Source of the DNA: Bacteroidales bacterium
GTDB lineage: Bacteria > Bacteroidota > Bacteroidia > Bacteroidales > F082
DNA: 38,328 nucleotides
Assembly: GCA_017508895.1 (NCBI GenBank)
Contig: JAFWRA010000130.1
Span: 1-38,328, forward strand
Reading direction: 5' to 3'
The notes beneath the pieces were generated by a model. That model was given only the letters and a program-made list of their open reading frames with translations, searched no databases and was not told the DNA's origin. Below are positions 23,739 through 31,069 of this stretch, in pieces (within the stretch, counting starts at the first letter, position 1; each line of letters begins with the position of its first letter). Position numbers and translations under genes: made by a program.

Positions 23739-25145
23739 ATGCTTTTAGATGTTTCTGTGATGACCTTTGACCGGCCAGAGGCTTGGCAATGGTTGGTGCA
23801 ATTTTGCATTTTGGCGACGGCCTTGTTGCTTGGTAACGTACTTAGAACCAAAGTGCCATTCCTTAACAAGAGTTTGTTGCCTTCGGCCTTATTAGGCGGT
23901 TTGTTGTTGTTGATTTTCAAGCAGTTTCCTAGCTGCCGCGGAATCATCAACAAACCGATGATGGAAATCGTGACCTATCATGCTTTGGGTCTTGGCTTCG
24001 TTGCCTTGGCGTTGAAAAACAACAAGATAGAATCGAAGTCCACGCCGATGAAGGTGATTGAGACAGGTGCTTTGACGGCTTCCACATACGTCATTCAAGG
24101 CATTGTGGGTCTCATCGTCTCCATTTTGTTCTTCTATTTCGGCAAGCGTTTGTTCTATGCCGCTGGTCTGCTGCTGCCTATGGGTTATGGACAGGGACCG
24201 GGACAGGCCTTGAACTTTGGTAAGATTTTCACGGGCTGGGCTACACAGCAGGGCATTGACTTCCCTGGCGCTGACTTCGGCCTCTCTATCGCGGCTACGG
24301 GCTTCGTCGTAGGCAGTGTTGTAGGCGTCGTTTACATGAACATTCTACGCCGGAAGGGTATCCTTTCAAGAAAGAAAATCGCTCATGCCCAGGTGAATAC
24401 CTTGGAAGACTATGAAAGCAAAGGCGAGATCCCTGATGCCGAGTCCATCGACAAGCTATCCGTTCAGATTTGCATGGTGTTGTTCGTCTATTTCCTTGTC
24501 TATCTGTTTACCAATTGGATCCAAGGGATGGAACTGGGCAACTTTGGCACCAATACGTTGAAACCCATGCTCTGGGGATTCAACTTCTTGATTGGTACGC
24601 TGTTTGGCATCCTTTTCAAATGGTTGTTGGGTCGTTTCAAGAAGGCCAAGCTGATGAGCCGTGAGTATATCAACAACTACATGCTGAATCGCATTAGCGG
24701 CTTCTGCTTCGACATCATGATTGTGGCAGGCACAGCGGCCATTAACTTTAATGAGCTTGGCAAGTTTGTTTTGCCTTTCGTCCTCATCGTCACTTTGGGC
24801 GCCATTGTGACTTTCGTGAATGTCCTATGGATCTCCAAACACCTCTATCCCGATTACAAATACGAGGGCTTCTTCTCGATGTTCGGCATGCTGACGGGCA
24901 CGGCCAGCAACGGCATGATTCTATTGCGCGAAATCGACCCGAAGTTTGAGACGCCTGCCGCCAACAACCTTGTGCTGCAAACCCTTTCAGCCATTGTGTT
25001 GGGCTTTCCCGTGCTGCTCTTAGTGGGTTATGCGCCGCAAAGTCTCAAAGCCACATGGATTACTTTGGGAGTCTTGGTCGTCTTCTGGATTGCACTCACG
25101 GTCTTCATGCTGCGGACAAAGATATTCAAGCGGAAGAAAAAGTGA
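23739..25145 (+). CDS. ESS/GltS-type sodium:glutamate symporter family protein
   Basis: Protein of 468 residues with about 12 membrane segments. Two inverted re-entrant-type motifs are seen: MGYGQGPGQALNFGKIF in the first half and MFGMLTGTASNGMILLREIDP in the second, as in the ESS family. A cytoplasmic loop KIAHAQVNTLEDYESKGEIPD separates the halves. Substrate cannot be settled: Bacteroidota members are longer than E. coli GltS and not characterised. It follows the YbjQ pair by 24 bases without its own promoter and ends at the terminator 25161-25190. Confidence 0.85.
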   Translation: MLLDVSVMTFDRPEAWQWLVQFCILATALLLGNVLRTKVPFLNKSLLPSALLGGLLLLIFKQFPSCRGIINKPMMEIVTYHALGLGFVALALKNNKIESKSTPMKVIETGALTASTYVIQGIVGLIVSILFFYFGKRLFYAAGLLLPMGYGQGPGQALNFGKIFTGWATQQGIDFPGADFGLSIAATGFVVGSVVGVVYMNILRRKGILSRKKIAHAQVNTLEDYESKGEIPDAESIDKLSVQICMVLFVYFLVYLFTNWIQGMELGNFGTNTLKPMLWGFNFLIGTLFGILFKWLLGRFKKAKLMSREYINNYMLNRISGFCFDIMIVAGTAAINFNELGKFVLPFVLIVTLGAIVTFVNVLWISKHLYPDYKYEGFFSMFGMLTGTASNGMILLREIDPKFETPAANNLVLQTLSAIVLGFPVLLLVGYAPQSLKATWITLGVLVVFWIALTVFMLRTKIFKRKKK

Positions 25146-25160
25146 TGTGAACTGTAACAA

Positions 25161-25190
25161 AAAAGCCGAGTGGAAACTCGGCTTTTTTTT
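25161..25190. terminator. Bidirectional rho-independent terminator
   Basis: Stem GCCGAGT (25165-25171) / ACTCGGC (25176-25182), loop GGAA, with an A run before and eight T after, so it can serve both the symporter (plus) and the M48 protease (minus). Confidence 0.9.
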
Positions 25191-25206
25191 GTTGGCTTCT
25201 GAAGGT

Positions 25207-26067
25207 TTATCCTTTCTTAATACTGACTCCTTTCTTTGGTTTAGTCGTTGTGCCGCCTGTGGAGGGTTTTGAACCTGTCGAACTGGGTGTAGTCATCTTG
25301 TAGCCCGCTGCCTCACACATTTCCTTGACGTGTGCGGCACGTTTGTGGGTGTCGGGGTGGGTGGAGAGCAATTCAGCTAGTTTGCCTTGTTGTGCACTTT
25401 CACCGCTGAGTTGGATCAACACATTGAGTGCGTGATACATGGCGTAGGGGTCAACGTTGTTTTTGATGCAGAACTGGAAAGCGGTCTCGTCGGCTTGGGT
25501 TTCCTGACGGCGCGAGTAGGCGCGACTGGCCAACTCCTGTCCGAGGTCGCCGAGAAAGCCTGTCGAGAGGGCACCGGCGGTCGTGTTGACGGCTGCGATA
25601 CCATAACGGGCCGCCACAACAAGATAAGCGGCACGGTAAGCATCGCGGACATCTTTATTAATAAGGTGTCCCAACTCATGGCCGATGACGGCAAACACTT
25701 CATCATCGTTCATGGCATCCATCAAGCCAGTGTAGACACGCACGCTGCCGTCGCCACTGGCGAAGGCATTGACTGTGTTCGACTGATACACCTTGTAGTT
25801 CAGGTTCAAGTCCTTGATGTTGTGGAATCGGCCCATGATGCGGTCAAGTCGCTTGGTGTAGTCGTTGCTTGCGGGCAGGATGGTGTTCTGCCCGTCAGAT
25901 TCCACCATATATTGACTGCATAGTTGGGCAATCTGCGCATCACTGATAGTCAAAGCTTGAACGGCAGCGGCACCGGCATTCGCGGCAGCGTTTGGGTCTA
26001 CAATTTTCATAGTACTGCAACTGGCCAAGGAAATGACCGCTGCACAAATTAATGCTAACTTCTTCAT
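25207..26067 (-). CDS. M48 family metalloprotease, lipoprotein (LoiP/BepA type)
   Basis: Protein of 286 residues. Lipobox LASC with C17 as the lipidated cysteine. Zinc motif H130-E131-LG-H134 (VIGHELGHLINKD) and third ligand E189 in ETQAD, all present, so an active periplasmic protease is expected. Members degrade or refold damaged outer-membrane proteins in other bacteria. The C-terminus after residue 250 is a low-complexity Ser/Thr/Gly/Lys tail (SSTGSKPSTGGTTTKPKK). Single gene with its own promoter, divergent from the SPFH gene. Confidence 0.93.
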   Translation of the reverse strand: MKKLALICAAVISLASCSTMKIVDPNAAANAGAAAVQALTISDAQIAQLCSQYMVESDGQNTILPASNDYTKRLDRIMGRFHNIKDLNLNYKVYQSNTVNAFASGDGSVRVYTGLMDAMNDDEVFAVIGHELGHLINKDVRDAYRAAYLVVAARYGIAAVNTTAGALSTGFLGDLGQELASRAYSRRQETQADETAFQFCIKNNVDPYAMYHALNVLIQLSGESAQQGKLAELLSTHPDTHKRAAHVKEMCEAAGYKMTTPSSTGSKPSTGGTTTKPKKGVSIKKG

Positions 26068-26105
26068 ATTGATTGAGTTTTGAATTTATTCCTACGATGT
26101 CACTG

Positions 26106-26113
26106 CAAAAATA
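26106..26113 (-). promoter_or_regulatory. -7 promoter element of the M48 gene
   Basis: Minus strand TATTTTTG then C, 39 bases before the ATG at 26067. Confidence 0.55.
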
Positions 26114-26178
26114 GTGCATTCGATGAAATTTTTTTCAAAAAAAGTGCATTTTTTTTCTTGCATGTTTCAAAATTAATG

Positions 26179-26186
26179 TATTTTTG
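26179..26186 (+). promoter_or_regulatory. -7 promoter element of the SPFH cassette
   Basis: TATTTTTG then CC, with a TTG at 26158-26160 as a plausible -33. The ATG at 26232 follows an AT-rich leader with two ATCAAAATAAT copies. Confidence 0.6.
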
Positions 26187-26231
26187 CCACATCAAAATAA
26201 TATCAAAATAATATCATAAATCTATAAAACT

Positions 26232-27173
26232 ATGGAAACAAAAGAATTTGAATTCAAAGGTTTCGCGATGAACGGATTCGTCGCATTGTTCATTGAAATC
26301 GCCATCGTGGCATTAAGTGTTTGGGGCTTCGTTGCTTTTGCCAATGGGCAACTGAGCACCCCAATTCTGTCTGTCGTAGGTCTTTTGCTGGCCTGCATCC
26401 TTCCCATCGGCTTCCGCAAGCTGGAGCCTAATGAGGCTATGGTGATGTTGTTCTTCGGTAAGTACAAAGGTACTTTCACCAGAACCGGCTTCTATTGGGT
26501 CAACTTCCTGATGACCTCCAAGAAGGTCTCGCTCCGCGCCCGTAACCTCAACCCTGACAACATCAAGGTGAATGACAAGACGGGCAATCCCATTATGATT
26601 GGCCAGATTTTGGTGTGGAAACTGAAGGACACCTACAAGGCCATGTTTGAAATCGACTCCCAAACCATGGCGGGTGGCGGCTCGGGCACGGCTCCCGTTT
26701 CGGTGTCAAGTCGCATGAGGGCTTTCGAGAGCTTCATCCAAGTGCAGAGCGATGCCGCCTTGCGCGAGGTGGCGGGCATGTACGCCTACGACGAAAACGA
26801 GGCCGAGAATGGAGAATTGACGCTCCGTTCGGGCGGCAACGAAATCAACGAGGTGCTGCTGGCCAAGCTGAATGAACGTCTGGCCATGTCGGGTCTCGAA
26901 GTGCTTGAGGCACGCATCAATTATTTGGCTTATTCGCCTGAGATTGCCGCTGTCATGCTGCGCCGTCAGCAGGCTGCCGCCATTATCTCCGCTCGTGAGA
27001 AGATTGTGGAAGGCGCTGTATCGATGGTCAAGATGGCCTTGGACAAGCTGAAGGACGAAGGCGTGGTCGAACTTGACGAGGAACGCAAGGCCTCCATGGT
27101 GAGCAACCTCATGGTGGTGCTCTGCGCCGACGAGTCGGCACAGCCGGTGGTGAACACGGGAAGCCTTTACTAA
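26232..27173 (+). CDS. SPFH/Band-7 domain membrane protein
   Basis: Protein of 313 residues. Two N-terminal hydrophobic segments (about 13-35 and 38-58) precede the SPFH domain (about 62-260): RKLEPNEAMVMLFFGKYKGTFTRTGFYWVNF, then the KVSLRARNLN strand and the YSPEIAAVMLRRQQAAAIISAREKIVEGAV helix typical of stomatin-like proteins. These make ring or lattice scaffolds in membrane microdomains. In Bacteroidota such genes are often next to an Arc-type ribbon-helix-helix gene; here that gene lies at 30512, after four inserted membrane-protein genes. Confidence 0.93.
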   Translation: METKEFEFKGFAMNGFVALFIEIAIVALSVWGFVAFANGQLSTPILSVVGLLLACILPIGFRKLEPNEAMVMLFFGKYKGTFTRTGFYWVNFLMTSKKVSLRARNLNPDNIKVNDKTGNPIMIGQILVWKLKDTYKAMFEIDSQTMAGGGSGTAPVSVSSRMRAFESFIQVQSDAALREVAGMYAYDENEAENGELTLRSGGNEINEVLLAKLNERLAMSGLEVLEARINYLAYSPEIAAVMLRRQQAAAIISAREKIVEGAVSMVKMALDKLKDEGVVELDEERKASMVSNLMVVLCADESAQPVVNTGSLY

Positions 27174-27185
27174 AACGGACTGTCG

Positions 27186-27267
27186 CTTCGCGTCATTGCG
27201 AGCAAAGCGAAGCAATCCAGAAAACAGGCATCCTTGCTTCGTCGTCCCTCCTCGCAATGACGCAAAG
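27186..27267. repeat. Inverted-repeat intergenic element (CGTCATTGCGAG type)
   Basis: Arms 27186-27202 and 27251-27267 are inverted copies with 16 of 17 matches; inside, GAAGCAA (27209-27215) and TTGCTTC (27234-27240) pair again. The phrases CGTCATTGCGAG and GAAGCAATCC belong to a dispersed element seen in many bacterial genomes. It separates the SPFH gene from the next gene and may modulate read-through. Confidence 0.8.
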
Positions 27268-27308
27268 CGCGGCAAAAGACATCAATAGCAACAAAAAAAC
27301 AGAATCAA

Positions 27309-28451
27309 ATGGATATCGCTTTAACCATCTTATTAATTATAGGCATTGCGTTCATCGGCATAGCCATATTCGCAAAGATTCGTCCCGACGTTATGTGGAA
27401 GGACAGAATGAGTGAAACTATCCTACCACCTGAACGACAAAAGTTTGGCTTTATCCTATTGTTGCTTTTAGGCATCATGATACTCGTGTCTGCAGGGGCA
27501 ATAAGCATTCCACAATGGCAGAGCCATATTGATGCGATACTTATTTCCATTGTTATGGTGACGATTTCGGTGGTGTTGTTTATGATGTGGAAATACATTT
27601 TGAGCCAAGACAAAAGATGGAGCAGAATTGCTTTAGCGGCCGTGTTGTTACTATCAGTGGGCTTGCTCGTCTATGCTGGATATTACTGGTATACACCAGT
27701 TCTAAAACAAGCTGTTATGAATGGAACTCTAAAACGATCCATTATGTTTGAAAAGATTGTGTTTTTTGTTGTTCCGCTTCTCATAGTTTCTGGCTTTGTT
27801 TGGCTCGCCATTCGGGTGAAACGGCATCCAGAGAGAGACAGATTTATGCAAAGAGTAATGAAAGAACAAAAGGGCGCTGATTATGAGAAGGGGAAGCAAA
27901 AGTGTTTGATATTCTTATACCTGTCTTTTGGAGTCTCTTTGGTGTTGTTTAAATGGTTAGAGGTTTTTGTTGATCCCCCTATGATACTGACTATTAATGT
28001 GGCTTTATTCTTAGCGCTGTTCATTGTCGGATGGCGTTATACTGGCGATTTCTCTAAATGGGTCTTTGTAATCTTGGCGGTGTTATTGTTTTTGGGCTTC
28101 GGCTATCACATTTGGGCTTCCCAAAGCAGCAAAGTTGAAGTGCTTCCCGATATGCTTTCCATAGAGGGAACCTATAGCCAAACGGTTCCTTATCAAAGCA
28201 TTGATTCTGTGTTTATTGTGAATGAATTGCCTGAGACATCGTATTGCATACATGGTCACAATTTGTTCCGTGGCAAGAGAGGCGAGTATCGTTTGGAAAA
28301 CGGTCCTAGAGCCAATTTTTTCGTGTTGAGGAAAGAAGCCCCTTACTTGATGATATACACTGATTCAGGCTTGATTCTCGTCAACCGGAAAACGGCAGAA
28401 GAGACCGAGCAACTTATTGAGGAATTGAAAGATAAAATTGAAATACTCTGA
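27309..28451 (+). CDS. Multi-pass membrane protein with C-terminal PH-like domain
   Basis: Protein of 380 residues, not recognised as a named family. About seven hydrophobic segments lie in residues 1-270; two blocks are repeated-looking: an internal VKRHPERDRFMQRVMKEQKGADYEKG stretch (about 173-198) and flanking helices that recur in the next gene. The last 100 residues (SKVEVLPDMLSIEGTYSQTVPYQSIDSVFIV ... GLILVNRKTAEETEQLIEELK) look like a bacterial PH domain, as in the gene at 28854. Located between the SPFH gene and its paralogue, 2 bases from the next start, so co-translated. Function unknown. Confidence 0.75.
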   Translation: MDIALTILLIIGIAFIGIAIFAKIRPDVMWKDRMSETILPPERQKFGFILLLLLGIMILVSAGAISIPQWQSHIDAILISIVMVTISVVLFMMWKYILSQDKRWSRIALAAVLLLSVGLLVYAGYYWYTPVLKQAVMNGTLKRSIMFEKIVFFVVPLLIVSGFVWLAIRVKRHPERDRFMQRVMKEQKGADYEKGKQKCLIFLYLSFGVSLVLFKWLEVFVDPPMILTINVALFLALFIVGWRYTGDFSKWVFVILAVLLFLGFGYHIWASQSSKVEVLPDMLSIEGTYSQTVPYQSIDSVFIVNELPETSYCIHGHNLFRGKRGEYRLENGPRANFFVLRKEAPYLMIYTDSGLILVNRKTAEETEQLIEELKDKIEIL

Positions 28452-28453
28452 AA

Positions 28454-28840
28454 ATGATGGATAACATCTTATTAATCGCTTTATTGCTTCTCACGGCTTC
28501 CTTCTTTTTATGGCTTGCCGTTCGGGTGAAACGGCATCCAGAAAAAGACGATAGTATGAAAAAAGTAATGGCTGAACAACGAGGCACTGAATACGAGGAA
28601 GGAATGCAGAATTTCTTTATGGTCAATTACTTGTCTACTGGTCTCGCTTGGGTGTTGGCAGCAGTGCTTGAAGTCTTCTTCGACATGAAGTCGTTCCCTT
28701 CCATGCTTATTTCTGCTACTGGCCTTTGTTTGGTGTTGATTATTGCCAAGTTGCGTTTTACGGGAGAGTTCAGCAAGGCGGGTTTTGTTACTTTCGCCAT
28801 CGGGCTTGCGATAATTGTGGCATATTTTATTGTAAACTAA
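28454..28840 (+). CDS. Small membrane protein, partial paralogue of the preceding gene
   Basis: Protein of 128 residues with four hydrophobic segments. Residues about 10-57 (LLTASFFLWLAVRVKRHPEKD...VMAEQRGTEYEEG) match residues about 155-200 of the upstream protein (VWLAIRVKRHPERD...VMKEQKGADYEKG), also at the DNA level, so it arose by duplication of the middle part and lacks the PH-like domain. No family recognised. It lies two bases after the upstream stop. Confidence 0.75.
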   Translation: MMDNILLIALLLLTASFFLWLAVRVKRHPEKDDSMKKVMAEQRGTEYEEGMQNFFMVNYLSTGLAWVLAAVLEVFFDMKSFPSMLISATGLCLVLIIAKLRFTGEFSKAGFVTFAIGLAIIVAYFIVN

Positions 28841-28853
28841 AAAGGACAGAATT

Positions 28854-29600
28854 ATGATTTGGACAGATTTAATAATAGGCGCGATTCTGATGCTCACGGG
28901 TTGGGCGGTCTATAAGTTCCCGATGCTGATTTCGGGCGTGAACACCATGTCGAAGAAACGCTTGGCCAAAGTCAACTTGGAAGGCTTGAAGCTCGCTTAT
29001 CGCAATGTGTTCCTCATTTGCGGCGGGGCGATGCTGCTGTTTGGCGGTTTGTCCATTTTCGTGCAAATTCCGATGGGCGTTCATCTTATTGTGCTTGTCG
29101 TGGTGATTTTGGCTCTCGTCATTGCCTGTGTGATGCTCAGTAGTAGATTCGATTTGGGTCTGCAAGGGGAGGAAGGCAAGAAAGAGCGGAGGAAAAACTG
29201 GATTGGTATCATCATTACCGTTGTGGCTTTTGCCTTCATATTGTTTTTCTTCTTCAAAGGCAGCAAACCCGCAACGGTTGAAGTGTCAGAGGATTACATC
29301 ACGGCAAAAGGTGGCGGATATAGTGCTTCGATACCCGTACAAAACATCACTTCGACCACCATGTTGTCCCGCTGGCCAGACATTTCCCTCCGAACCAACG
29401 GACTCTCTACCGACAAGGTCAGCATCGGGCATTTTCGGCTAAAAGGTGGAGAAAGCTGCATGTTGTTCCTCTGCGACGACGGTGGTCCTGTGCTCGAAGT
29501 GCGCACCGCGGATGGCCAATTGTATTACTTCAACTGCGCCACGGAGGAGGAAACGCTTGAAATGATTGCAAAAGTCAAACAACAAATCTCTGAACAATGA
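28854..29600 (+). CDS. DUF3784-like membrane protein with C-terminal PH-like domain
   Basis: Protein of 248 residues. The N-terminal part (about 1-90) with LISGVNTMSKKRLAKVNLEGLKLAYRN between two membrane helices resembles DUF3784. Two more helices follow (about 78-100 and 118-138), then a PH-like module (VEVSEDYITAKGGGYSASIPVQNI ... VRTADGQLYYFNCATEEETLEMIAKVKQQI), the same ending as the gene at 27309. PH-like modules often bind lipid or self-associate at the membrane. Its stop overlaps the start of the CPBP protease gene (ATGA). Confidence 0.75.
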   Translation: MIWTDLIIGAILMLTGWAVYKFPMLISGVNTMSKKRLAKVNLEGLKLAYRNVFLICGGAMLLFGGLSIFVQIPMGVHLIVLVVVILALVIACVMLSSRFDLGLQGEEGKKERRKNWIGIIITVVAFAFILFFFFKGSKPATVEVSEDYITAKGGGYSASIPVQNITSTTMLSRWPDISLRTNGLSTDKVSIGHFRLKGGESCMLFLCDDGGPVLEVRTADGQLYYFNCATEEETLEMIAKVKQQISEQ

Positions 29601-30508
29601 AAAAAGCAATAAGATATTCAATCATCGTCTGCCTTATCAGTTGGGTAGCAGCAGCCGTGGCCCGTTTCGGCTTCGGCATGGACAGGGTGAACACTCCTAT
29701 GTTTTTCACCACGTTTGCAACATTTTACATGTTCTTACCGATGATCACCGCTCTCATTCTGCAAGCCATCGACAAGGAAAAATTCAACCATACTGACTTG
29801 GTCAACTTCAAGGTGTCGTGGCCGTGGGTAGTGGCTTGGCTTTTGCCTGTGGTGATGGTGTTCCTCTGCATTTCCATCAATGGATTGATGCCAGGTGTGG
29901 AGTTGCAATACAACTCCGAACAACTCATCAACCAGTATCATGTTCCCGAGGATCAGCAGGAAATGGTGCGTGAGCAATTGGGCAACATGCCTAGCTATTT
30001 GATGTTGATTTCCATTGTTTTCGGTGGCTTGTTGGCGGGCATCAGTGTCAACGCCATAGCTGCCTTCGGTGAGGAATATGGTTGGCGCAACTACCTTGTC
30101 GGTGCCTTGCGTGAAGTGAGGTTTTGGAAGGCGGCCTTGTTCATCGGCATCGTCTGGGGCATTTGGCATTTCCCGCTCATCCTGATGGGCCACAACTACC
30201 CGAACGAGCCGTATTGGGGTGTGCTGCTCATGGTGGTAATGTGTATCCTGTTGGGTATCATAGAATTGTATTTCGTGCTGAAGTCCAAGTCTATGGTTGT
30301 GGCAGCCATCCTGCACGGCACTATCAATGCGGTTTCAGGTACGACCATTTATTTCACCTTGGGTGGCAACGACTTCCTGAACGGTATGGCAGGCCTGTCG
30401 GGCTTCATCGTCATGATGGTGACCATTTTGTGCATCTGGATTTATGACAAACGCATTTCCAAGGAGAACCTCTGTGGGATGACCTTGGGCGAAGCATTGG
30501 AGAGATAA
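29597..30508 (+). CDS. CPBP family intramembrane glutamic protease
   Basis: Protein of 303 residues with about eight membrane helices. The three CPBP motifs are present: EEYGWR (motif 1, EExxxR, residues about 158-163), GIWHFPLI (motif 2, about 191-198) and HGTINA (motif 3, about 238-243), so catalysis is expected. Related proteins are Rce1-like proteases or bacteriocin-immunity proteins; here the setting with SPFH and PH-like membrane proteins suggests membrane-protein turnover. Start overlaps the upstream stop; the RHH gene follows after 3 bases. Confidence 0.93.
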   Translation: MKKAIRYSIIVCLISWVAAAVARFGFGMDRVNTPMFFTTFATFYMFLPMITALILQAIDKEKFNHTDLVNFKVSWPWVVAWLLPVVMVFLCISINGLMPGVELQYNSEQLINQYHVPEDQQEMVREQLGNMPSYLMLISIVFGGLLAGISVNAIAAFGEEYGWRNYLVGALREVRFWKAALFIGIVWGIWHFPLILMGHNYPNEPYWGVLLMVVMCILLGIIELYFVLKSKSMVVAAILHGTINAVSGTTIYFTLGGNDFLNGMAGLSGFIVMMVTILCIWIYDKRISKENLCGMTLGEALER

Positions 30509-30511
30509 GTT

Positions 30512-30685
30512 ATGGCAAAGGAAAAAGAAAATAGTGCAAATACCAAGACCTTCCTGCTCCGTGTCGACACTGAGACCATGGAGGCTGTGGAAAAATGGGC
30601 TGCCGACGAGTTCCGCTCCGTCAACGGGCAGCTGCAATGGATTATTGCGGAAGCATTGAAGAAGAGCGGGAGGAAAAAGAAATGA
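30512..30685 (+). CDS. Arc-type ribbon-helix-helix DNA-binding protein
   Basis: Protein of 57 residues: KTFLLRVDTETMEAVEKWAADEFRSVNGQLQWIIAEALKK, split as the short strand TFLLRVD, helix A (TMEAVEKWAADEF) and helix B (SVNGQLQWIIAEAL), with a basic KKSGRKKK tail. This is the ribbon-helix-helix dimer fold of Arc/CopG-like regulators; the KWAADEFRSVNGQ phrase is typical for Bacteroidota copies that sit by SPFH genes. It is the last gene of the cassette and could repress the promoter at 26179. The stop codon overlaps an inverted repeat. Confidence 0.85.
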   Translation: MAKEKENSANTKTFLLRVDTETMEAVEKWAADEFRSVNGQLQWIIAEALKKSGRKKK

Positions 30686-30780
30686 CTATGACCATTGACT
30701 ATGACTATGACCACTTTCCCCAAGGCGTTAAGTGATGGCTTCCTATTCAGTGGTCATTGTCATTGTCACAAGTCATAGTC
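30684..30780. repeat. 97-bp imperfect inverted repeat after the RHH gene
   Basis: Arms 30684-30715 and 30749-30780, 32 bp each, match at 27 positions in inverted orientation; the sequence is a run of GACTATGAC / GACAATGAC units around a 33-base loop. The left arm begins at the RHH stop codon. It may act as a terminator-like stem or a MITE remnant. Confidence 0.75.
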
Positions 30781-30813
30781 GAAAAATATAAACAAAACCA
30801 ATTGAATAATAAT

Positions 30814-31002
30814 ATGGACAAAGAAACTTGGATCATCATTTTCGTGGTATTCCTTTACATCCTGCAAGCTGTAGCGGGTGGTTTGGTTGCCCGAAGCCGT
30901 GGCAAATCGTTTTGGCTCTGGTTTGCCGTTTGTTTTCTCATCATACCGCCTGTCGGGTGGATTCGTATGCTTATGGGCACGAAGGATGACTTTATGCCCT
31001 GA
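30814..31002 (+). CDS. Small two-helix membrane protein
   Basis: Protein of 62 residues (ATG 30814). Two hydrophobic helices (IIIFVVFLYILQAVAGGLV and FWLWFAVCFLIIPPVGWI) are joined by a polar turn ARSRGKS, similar to small PLDc_N/DUF-type membrane proteins. An upstream start at 30757 is in frame but falls in the inverted repeat and lacks hydrophobic character, so it is rejected. Function unknown. Confidence 0.65.
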   Translation: MDKETWIIIFVVFLYILQAVAGGLVARSRGKSFWLWFAVCFLIIPPVGWIRMLMGTKDDFMP

Positions 31003-31069
31003 TTCGTAGTTGTAATCTAATCAGTAAAATCTGTGTAATCCGTAGATAAACAAATAAAATCCGTTGTCT

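Noticed and set aside
31005..31066. Stretch resembling dispersed AATCTGTGTAATCCGT-type intergenic sequence
   Set aside because: Only one short copy is seen in this window, so a repeat cannot be supported here.
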